This document shows, piece after piece, positions 32,571 through 38,123 of a DNA stretch of 38,123 nucleotides; the stretch's first letter is position 1, and each line of letters starts with the position of its first letter. Source of the stretch: Bacteroidota bacterium (GTDB lineage: Bacteria > Bacteroidota > Bacteroidia > Bacteroidales > VadinHA17); NCBI GenBank assembly GCA_030706785.1, contig JAUZNW010000013.1, positions 1-38,123 on the forward strand, written 5' to 3'. The position numbers and the translations under genes were made by a program. Below the pieces are notes generated by a model. It saw nothing but the letters and a program-made list of their open reading frames with translations. It ran no database searches and was not told the origin of the DNA.

Positions 32571-34478
32571 CTAGTTGCTCTTCATCCCTGCAGCAGCTTT
32601 TTTGGCGGCCTCGAGGTGAAGATATACCTGATGTCTGTAGAATGGACATAGATCTCTGCTTCTTTCAAGAAGTTTCAGAGCTTCATTGTATTTTCCCTGC
32701 TTATATAATCCCCATCCTTTAGTATCCAGAAACCAGTAGGTATCAGGCTTCAGTTCCAGTGCCTTGTTAACCAGCTCCATACCCTCATCTATATTGCGAT
32801 CCCTATCAATAAGAAACAAGGCGAGATCCCACATCCGGTACGGATCTTCAGGTTCAAATGAAAGTTCAAGTCTGTGATATTTTTCTGCTTTATCCAGATA
32901 GCCAGCCTTGTTGTAAATCTCTCCGATACTATATGCGATGCCTGCCTCTGTCCATGATCTGTCCCTGCGGAGTGTCTTATATTTTTCAATATAATTATTT
33001 GCAGTAACAGTATCCCCTTCTGTCAGGGAAAGGACCGTCTTATACCATATTATTCCAGGATCGTCAGGAAAGTCTCTGTCTGCTTTTTTATAAAGCTTCT
33101 TTTCCTTTTTATACTGACCAGTTTCATGATATGCTTCTCCAAGCAGGGTATAATTAAAAATCCACCAGGGCTTTGTCCCAAATTGATCATACAATTTCAT
33201 AGATTTTTCATACTCTGGGATTGCTTTATCATATTGATCTAGTTTGGAATAGCTAAGACCAATGTTATAATAAGTACCTGGGAAATGGTCATCAATTTCA
33301 AGGTACTGTCTTAAGTATTTAATTACTTCAAGAGGTGTTTCATAAAAGTCAGCATGATTCTGGTCTGTAAGTATCTTCATCCATGTGGGCATCTGCTCTC
33401 TTTTTTTATAAACTTTGTCGCTCCAACTTCTACCCTCTTCATATGAGCCTTCATTCATGCATACATATGAAAGTGACAGGGCTGCGAAAACAAAGTTTGA
33501 ATCGATAGCAAGTGCCTGCAGGAACATTTTCTTTGCAGTCGGGTAATCTCTTGAACTCTGTGCCTTTTCGCCATACAAAAAATATCTGTAAGCTTCTGAA
33601 GAGGCTGTAGTGGGCCGATGACGCTGATAGAGAGGTAATTTATTCATCAGTTTGGATATTACCAGGGAATTCTCTACCAACAATGCAAGGGAATCAGTAA
33701 TATGGAGAATATTCTCTTCAGTGCCATCTATCTGAAACGATGTATAGCTATCTTCAGATTTAGAGTCAATCAATTGTGCATTTACCCTCACAATACTGCC
33801 TGCTTTTTTTATAGTGCCATAAACAAAGACAGTAGCATCGATTTGTTGTGATATTGTCCCGGCGAAGGAAGGTGTGATTGATGCAAAATTAGCAAAGCCC
33901 TTAACCTGAATCAACTTATTAACCAATTCAGTCTGTCTGACTTTTAATTCTTCAGAATTCGTCAGAAAGGTGGTCAGCTCATTCTGGATCCCGGTTTGCC
34001 AGATATTCCAGATTGTATCACCAGTCAAATTCTGAAATGGCATTACCGCTACATATATTTTCTCACCAGAGGATCTTAGATTTTCTAAAGTATTTCGTTT
34101 AAATATTTTAGGATAAGCAAGAATAATTACAATAACTATCAGTACAGCATTCAATATATAGCTTGGCCTGAGTCTCTTTGTAACAGGCTTTGGCTGAATT
34201 TCCGACTTTTCTGATCCATCAGGTGATCCGGTCTTCATAATCCCAAAGGGGGTAAGATCGAAGATCCATGACAGAATGACAACGAAAGGTAATCCAAGAG
34301 CAAGTATTAATAGTTCCAGTGTTGAAAACAACTCAGTCAGATGGAGAGGTGTGGAAAGGTTATTTGTTACTTCGATAATGATATATGCAGTAGCTAAATA
34401 TGTTGTAACTACTCCGAAGACCCTGCGTCTTTTTAGTTCCTTCCAGAACCTTTCAAAACTATTGGTTTTCTCAGCCAT
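32571..34478 (-). CDS. Membrane-anchored TolB_N-like/TPR protein (paralogue 1)
   Basis: The protein is 635 aa, with the same plan as its neighbour: FERFWKELKRRRV, TM1 (about 21-40), TM2 (52-73), a linker with DLTPFGIMKTG, TM3 (107-122), then a diverged TolB_N-like domain (about 140-275, IYVAVMPFQNLTGDTIWNIWQTGIQNELTTFL, QQIDATVFVYGTIKKAGSIVRVNAQLI) and TPRs (about 290-620, YFLYGEKAQSSRDYPTAKKMFLQALAIDSNF, TYYNIGLSYSKLDQYDKAIPEYEKSM). The homology is highest in the membrane module and low in the sensor/TPR part, consistent with an old duplication with different partners (inference). No signal peptide is cleaved. Function unknown. Confidence 0.8.
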   Translation of the reverse strand: MAEKTNSFERFWKELKRRRVFGVVTTYLATAYIIIEVTNNLSTPLHLTELFSTLELLILALGLPFVVILSWIFDLTPFGIMKTGSPDGSEKSEIQPKPVTKRLRPSYILNAVLIVIVIILAYPKIFKRNTLENLRSSGEKIYVAVMPFQNLTGDTIWNIWQTGIQNELTTFLTNSEELKVRQTELVNKLIQVKGFANFASITPSFAGTISQQIDATVFVYGTIKKAGSIVRVNAQLIDSKSEDSYTSFQIDGTEENILHITDSLALLVENSLVISKLMNKLPLYQRHRPTTASSEAYRYFLYGEKAQSSRDYPTAKKMFLQALAIDSNFVFAALSLSYVCMNEGSYEEGRSWSDKVYKKREQMPTWMKILTDQNHADFYETPLEVIKYLRQYLEIDDHFPGTYYNIGLSYSKLDQYDKAIPEYEKSMKLYDQFGTKPWWIFNYTLLGEAYHETGQYKKEKKLYKKADRDFPDDPGIIWYKTVLSLTEGDTVTANNYIEKYKTLRRDRSWTEAGIAYSIGEIYNKAGYLDKAEKYHRLELSFEPEDPYRMWDLALFLIDRDRNIDEGMELVNKALELKPDTYWFLDTKGWGLYKQGKYNEALKLLERSRDLCPFYRHQVYLHLEAAKKAAAGMKSN

Positions 34479-34504
34479 CAGCTAACTTTTGTGCTTTGTA
34501 AGTG

Positions 34505-34535
34505 TAAAGGTAGGCTATACTGGTGCCAAAGTCAA
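34505..34535 (-). promoter_or_regulatory. Promoter of paralogue 1 (TTGACTTTGGC type)
   Basis: On the - strand TTGACTTTGGC (34525-34535), 12 nt, TACCTTTA (34505-34512), ending 26 nt before the ATG, the same distance as in paralogue 2. The leaders also share TACAAAGCA. The rest of 34536-34707 shows nothing else. Confidence 0.75.
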
Positions 34536-34707
34536 GTGACAAACAATTGTCCTGTATATTATATATTATTGTTCTTAATATCTTGTGGAAAGATTTATAA
34601 TCAGCTGTGACCGTGTAAGATATAAGGAAATTACTCATATGTGATAATATAGAATGAAAAACACACTGGCACATCCAATTTCAAAACCAATAATAAAATC
34701 CGGTTCT

Positions 34708-35001
34708 TTACGGTAGTTTCTTGATAATGTCTCCGAACTCTTTGATCGTAAATGCTTTGAGGGTTGTTGTTCTTACACTCCCAAGAGAACTTAAAGCGCA
34801 ATTGAATGCAGTAGTAACCTCATCACTTGGTGCTTCTCCAACACCTATGTAATCATATTCTCCCAGGGTAGCATAAAAGCAAATCAATTTTCCACCCATT
34901 TTTTCAAACATTTTTAAGCCATCCTCAATTTTTTTAGGTGCTGCTTTTAGGTCTTTTGCTCCTTGATCTGTCAGCTTCATTAGTGTAATGTAAGTATTCA
35001 T
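34708..35001 (-). CDS. GYD domain protein
   Basis: The protein is 97 aa. MNTYITLMKLTDQGAKDLKAAPKKIEDGLKMFEKMGGKLICFYATLGEYDYIGVGEAPSDE matches the small GYD family (named after a Gly-Tyr-Asp motif, here EYDYIG). It is probably a ferredoxin-like alpha/beta dimer; biochemical function unknown. There is no signal peptide. It has a strong ribosome-binding site AAAGGAGG (35007-35014 on -), rare in this phylum, and a structured leader. It shares the TTGACTTTGGC promoter with the two TPR genes to its left. Confidence 0.88.
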   Translation of the reverse strand: MNTYITLMKLTDQGAKDLKAAPKKIEDGLKMFEKMGGKLICFYATLGEYDYIGVGEAPSDEVTTAFNCALSSLGSVRTTTLKAFTIKEFGDIIKKLP

Positions 35002-35006
35002 TTTTG

Positions 35007-35067
35007 CCTCCTTTATTTTAAGATTTTATCAGGATGTGACCAGTGTGTAATCCTTTGCTTAAATCTT
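35007..35067 (-). promoter_or_regulatory. Structured leader and strong Shine-Dalgarno of the GYD gene
   Basis: On the - strand AAGATTT (35061-35067) pairs with AAATCTT (35020-35026), and inside it GGAT (35050-35053) pairs with ATCC (35032-35035). The stem ends 6 nt before AAAGGAGG (35007-35014). The arrangement could expose or mask the ribosome site. No known riboswitch class is recognised. Confidence 0.4.
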
Positions 35068-35095
35068 CCAATAATAGGATTATTGAATAATCATA

Positions 35096-35126
35096 TAAAG
35101 TTACGCCACCAAAAAGCCAAAGTCAA
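35096..35126 (-). promoter_or_regulatory. Promoter of the GYD gene (TTGACTTTGGC type)
   Basis: On the - strand TTGACTTTGGC (35116-35126), 12 nt, TAACTTTA (35096-35103). It is 31 nt overall, identical in layout to the promoters of both TPR paralogues. The predicted leader is about 90 nt. Confidence 0.7.
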
Positions 35127-35538
35127 TTTTATTTAATATCCTGATACATATCTTGCAGTATAGGTATAAGGGTTGGTATATTGTCTGAGTGATGCTAATT
35201 ATCGCTTTTGCGGGTTCGCAGACCTTCCAAGGGCATTCCAGAGACATGTCAGGTATAATATAGCTGAACTTATCTCTGCACAAGAGATATTATAAGTTGT
35301 TTTTTATTCTTAGGTGGAGAAAGAATGCTTTCCTTAAGCCAAGACATGTGATTTTTTGACTTTCCTTTTGAAATTCCAACCCTGACATAAAGGCAGGCTC
35401 TATGCCCGTTAATACATGTTTGTATTAAAAATATTGAATAGAAGTAAACTATTTACATGACACTTGATAGAAACTTAACATACCGGGACAAACAAATTAC
35501 CTTTATTGACATTATCAGGCACTGGAGGAAATTATCTT
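35127..35538. other. 412-bp AT-rich intergenic stretch
   Basis: No convincing gene is seen. Short frames on both strands lack coding character. A small hairpin TATCTCT/AGAGATA lies near 35269-35290, and an imperfect GAAAG/CTTTC hairpin near 35320. Neither has a clear T-run or partner, and no tRNA or repeat is recognised. Confidence 0.5.
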
Positions 35539-36444
35539 TTATTCCTTTAAGGATTTATTCAAAATATTGTTATTAAAAGACATAAGGTCATCGACTGAAA
35601 GTATGTCGCCGTGACCGTCAATTATTGTCTTAATATTAATCATTCGTTTTTCTATCCATTGAATTGCTTGATGCCATCTCTCTCTATCTGTCATTAATGT
35701 GTCATTGATATCTGGTCTGCCATATTTAGAAAATAAATCACCGGTAAAAAGAATAGCCATCTCTGGTATATAAATTAAAATATCGCTATTAGAATGACAT
35801 TTACCAAAATAGATCATTTCCAATGTAGCATCCCCCATATCAATATTCAACCTGTCTGAAAATGTGATATCAGGTTGTTTTACAGGGACTAAGTTCTTTG
35901 CATCATTGTATGCATTCAGGTATCTGGTTTTTTGAGTAAAAATCTCTTTCCATTCAACAGTATTTGATTCAGAAGCCTTAAGTTGTTGATCATAATCCTC
36001 GACTACATTACTTAAGTTCTTTAATCTCTTTCCCGGATTATTCAATTGTTCAGATATTTCCTGAAGGCAATTTACATGTCCTATAATTCGGGCTTCAACA
36101 AAAATGCCGTTCCCTCCATAATGGTCAGGATGACCATGTGAATTGATCACATAGGTAAAATCATTTCCTTCAAATTCATTTTCAATAATTTTTCTGTATC
36201 TGGCAGTCAAACCTGATGAGATACCTGCATCTATAACAATAATTCCTTTTTTTGTGTTTATTGCTGCTAATGCGTCAGCACCAAATTTTATTAAAATACA
36301 TTGTTTACTTATTTTTTGAATTTCAATAAGTGAATCAATTTTCTGAGACATAGGATCAATTGACGAAACTTTATGAGAATTGCATCCATCAGACAGGAAG
36401 GTCAACAAATAAATTAAAGAATAGATAATCACCAGTTTGGGCAT
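35539..36444 (-). CDS. Metallo-beta-lactamase-fold hydrolase, probable lipoprotein
   Basis: The protein is 301 aa. The N-terminus MPKLVIIYSLIYLLTFLSDGC predicts lipidation at Cys21. The metal site is complete: SHGHPDHYGG (H-x-H-x-D-H), His in GKCHSNSD, Asp in FTGDLFSKYG and His in IDGHGD. The family hydrolyses many ester, amide and thioester substrates. Resemblance to broad MBL-fold proteins is clear but the substrate is not. A long helical insertion (about 140-190) between the first and second metal motifs is unusual and may shape the pocket. There is no clear promoter in the 236-nt gap upstream, and no terminator downstream. Confidence 0.9.
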   Translation of the reverse strand: MPKLVIIYSLIYLLTFLSDGCNSHKVSSIDPMSQKIDSLIEIQKISKQCILIKFGADALAAINTKKGIIVIDAGISSGLTARYRKIIENEFEGNDFTYVINSHGHPDHYGGNGIFVEARIIGHVNCLQEISEQLNNPGKRLKNLSNVVEDYDQQLKASESNTVEWKEIFTQKTRYLNAYNDAKNLVPVKQPDITFSDRLNIDMGDATLEMIYFGKCHSNSDILIYIPEMAILFTGDLFSKYGRPDINDTLMTDRERWHQAIQWIEKRMINIKTIIDGHGDILSVDDLMSFNNNILNKSLKE

Positions 36445-36680
36445 TCCTTATAATGAGTAAGTCAAAATAACGTGATAAAATACAAGGAGCTGAATACCTA
36501 TATAACTCAATTACAATGTTAAAGATAAACTTAATACTTGTCAGACAAAAGGTCTTAAAATACTCTGGGACAAATCCTGAAATGAATCAGATAAACCTTT
36601 AAGTGCTTTGTCTTTTTCATCGCATAGAAGGATATTGACCTTTAAAGCGAACATTTTATGCTCTGGAATTGTATGAAAGA

Positions 36681-37595
36681 TTAATTTGCTAAAAACTCAG
36701 CTACTATTTCCAAAGCATGCCTGTTTTTTTCAGAAGACAGTGAACACATATGTCCACTTCCCTTCATCAGATATGTTTTTACATTTGGAATAATTTTTTT
36801 GGCCCTGTTTATTACTTTCTCTCCGGGAAATATTACATCTTTTTCTCCTGTAATTATTAAGGTAGGGGCAGTATAATTCTTCATATCAGATCTTTTGACG
36901 TTACTTGGCATACCTGCCTTAACACGCACATTATCAAAAGCGCATTTTACCATTTCAAAGGTATCTTCATCAATCTCATTCTCATCTAATGCCATCGGCA
37001 GAATAGCTTTCTTGAGCCATTTCCCATTATGTGTAATTCTATACAAAATCATCGGCATACCCATACTAAACATTATACCTGTATTTGAAGCATTGCATAT
37101 TCCTGACGGGACAAGTAAAATAGCTTTTAATATCTTTTGTGGGGAAACGCACATTAGCTTCATTAAAACTCCACCGCCATATGAACCTCCCATGCATATC
37201 ATTTTTTTAAATCCCAAACCATCTATTACATCAGATGCCCATTTACCATACTCTAAGTTTTTAGCAGATAAAACAGTCTGAGCACTTTTCCCGGGGTGTC
37301 CCATTATATCTGCAGCATATATCAGATACTTATCTCTAAAGCGAAGGAAATCTCTTAAATAATATGGCGTAGTACTGTTTCCTCCATGAAATAGTAAAAT
37401 AGGCTTTCCGTTTGGATTACCAGTTTTAAGCAAATGGGTTTTTCCAAACCTTGTATCTGCATAAATATCTTCAAAATCTATATTTAACGCTGAAACCTGC
37501 TTATCATACAGGTCTTGAATTATTTTCTGACTTTTTTCATTTTTATAAACAGATTTGCTCATATCAGGACTACCAATTAAATGGATCATTGTCAT
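36681..37595 (-). CDS. Alpha/beta hydrolase
   Basis: The protein is 304 aa from the ATG at 37595; ATGs at 37589 and 37562 (MSKSVYKNE) are alternatives. Features are the oxyanion strip LLFHGGNSTTPYYL, nucleophile Ser in CMGGSYGGGV, catalytic Asp in ITGEKDVIFPGE and His in KGSGHMCSL, in the right order for the fold. It is cytoplasmic, with no signal. Resemblance to carboxyl-esterase-like hydrolases of the MhpC type is general and the substrate is unknown. It is a single gene on -, 236 nt from the MBL gene, and AT-rich like the rest of this end of the window. Confidence 0.9.
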   Translation of the reverse strand: MTMIHLIGSPDMSKSVYKNEKSQKIIQDLYDKQVSALNIDFEDIYADTRFGKTHLLKTGNPNGKPILLFHGGNSTTPYYLRDFLRFRDKYLIYAADIMGHPGKSAQTVLSAKNLEYGKWASDVIDGLGFKKMICMGGSYGGGVLMKLMCVSPQKILKAILLVPSGICNASNTGIMFSMGMPMILYRITHNGKWLKKAILPMALDENEIDEDTFEMVKCAFDNVRVKAGMPSNVKRSDMKNYTAPTLIITGEKDVIFPGEKVINRAKKIIPNVKTYLMKGSGHMCSLSSEKNRHALEIVAEFLAN

Positions 37596-37722
37596 GCAAG
37601 TTATAAGTAATTTGTATTGAGCAATAATTTAATTATCAATTTGGATCTTAGCACGGTAGTTATTCACTCTGCAATTACAGCGAGTTGATTCTACCCAGCT
37701 TCAGGAGATTCTGTTATTATTC

Positions 37723-37750
37723 AAAAAGCCCCCGGAGCTGATCCGGAGGC
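37723..37750 (-). terminator. Terminator on the - strand
   Basis: GCCCCCGG and CCGGAGGC pair with one mismatch, loop AGCTGAT, and TTTTTGA follows on the - strand. It is placed to end the transcript of the two genes to the right. Confidence 0.7.
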
Positions 37751-37777
37751 TGACACTTGCTTCAATTTTTCTTATGG

Positions 37778-37897
37778 TTAATTATGATTTAGTTGGAATT
37801 TTACATCTGTTGCATTTGATTCCTGTGATATATCAGTAGGAATAGAGGGAGATTTTGATTTAGTTAACACTCTCAAATAAGCGGAAAACTTGTTCAT
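37778..37897 (-). CDS. Small hypothetical ORF, 39 aa
   Basis: It starts ATG at 37897 (MNKFSAYLRVLTKSKSPSIPT), with stop at 37778-37780. It lies 23 nt after the stop of the edge gene and before a terminator, so it is in the right place for a last small gene. It has no recognised family, signal or membrane segment. It may be chance. Confidence 0.3.
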   Translation of the reverse strand: MNKFSAYLRVLTKSKSPSIPTDISQESNATDVKFQLNHN

Positions 37898-37920
37898 TCT
37901 GTTTATTTTATCTTAGCTGT

Positions 37921-38123
37921 TTAGTCATTGTTTTTTGTGGAAATCCTTACGGTAAAAAACTGTTCTCCTGAATCTGGTACTTGAAGGTTCCTTTCTCCTT
38001 TAGCATCAATTAATCCGGATTGGGCATTAATTACATCATTACCCTGGGCGGCATTTACTTCCAGAATTGGAATATGCGTTGAAAGCGCCCACAACTCAGC
38101 TGAAGACTCATGAAAAGGCCTAT
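37921..38123 (-). CDS. 3' end of a gene cut by the window edge
   Basis: An open frame enters from the right edge and stops at 37921-37923 (TAA). The visible 66 residues read RPFHESSAELWALSTHIPILEVNAAQ through QFFTVRISTKNND, with beta-rich character. I do not recognise the family. The start is outside the window. Confidence 0.55.
   Translation of the reverse strand, partial: RPFHESSAELWALSTHIPILEVNAAQGNDVINAQSGLIDAKGERNLQVPDSGEQFFTVRISTKNND

Noticed and set aside
35101-35283. Open frame of 60 codons on the - strand
   Set aside because: Its composition is not coding-like, it overlaps the TTGACTTTGGC promoter of the GYD gene, and it has no start context.
35340-35385. Fourth TTGACTTT-like promoter on the + strand
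   Set aside because: Only 8 of the 11 bases match and there is no TAnnTTTA at the fixed distance, and no gene follows on that strand.

Overview
The window reads as a chromosomal segment of a Bacteroidota bacterium (class Bacteroidia, most likely an uncultured Bacteroidales/Marinilabiliales relative). The evidence is two different type IX secretion (T9SS) sorting domains, a PorP/SprF partner protein, SprB-type repeats, several promoters of the Bacteroidota form TTG-N18-20-TAnnTTTG, A-rich starts with few Shine-Dalgarno sites, and a conserved gene set (START-like protein, LptF/G permease, ribBA, xseAB, dnaK, panB). No phage genes, transposase, integrase or CRISPR array were seen.

Layout. 0-3.4 kb: a GH130-like lipoprotein, a cytochrome c lipoprotein, a DUF4956 membrane protein and an unknown small protein. 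3.6 kb: tRNA-Val with its own promoter and terminator. 4-10.7 kb: a three-gene surface cluster on + (1511-aa SprB-repeat adhesin, PorP/SprF protein, exported endonuclease/exonuclease/phosphatase protein). 10.6-19 kb: mostly housekeeping on -: CCA-adding enzyme, xseB/xseA with a T9SS-exported subtilase and a MORN-repeat protein in the same run, and dnaK behind a sigma-54-like promoter. A thioredoxin is on +. 19-25.5 kb: panB and an RluA-type pseudouridine synthase; a secreted acidic protein divergent from a histidine kinase/response regulator pair, with a helically phased GTTAA array between them; cytidine deaminase; and a glucosaminidase-LysM lipoprotein. 25.5-29.8 kb: a probable - operon START-like, lptF/G, ribBA, fmt.

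29.8-38.1 kb looks like an accessory region and appears more AT-rich by eye. It begins at a CAT-anticodon tRNA gene flanked by broken copies of itself: a 5' half interrupted by an 18-bp perfect palindrome on the left, and a 20-nt copy of the tRNA 3' end on the right. A 121-nt nested inverted repeat lies between the tRNA and the right-hand copy. Beyond it, all on -, are two paralogous membrane-anchored TolB_N-like/TPR proteins, a GYD-domain protein with a structured leader, a metallo-beta-lactamase-fold lipoprotein, an alpha/beta hydrolase, a small ORF and a gene cut by the window edge. Both paralogues and the GYD gene have the same 31-nt promoter architecture, TTGACTTTGGC-N12-TAnnTTTA, which suggests a small co-regulated set.

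The most notable signals are the tRNA-flanking structures, the shared promoter of the paralogue/GYD group, the GTTAA operator candidate at the two-component system, and the sigma-54-like dnaK promoter. All are read directly from sequence. Their functions are inference.
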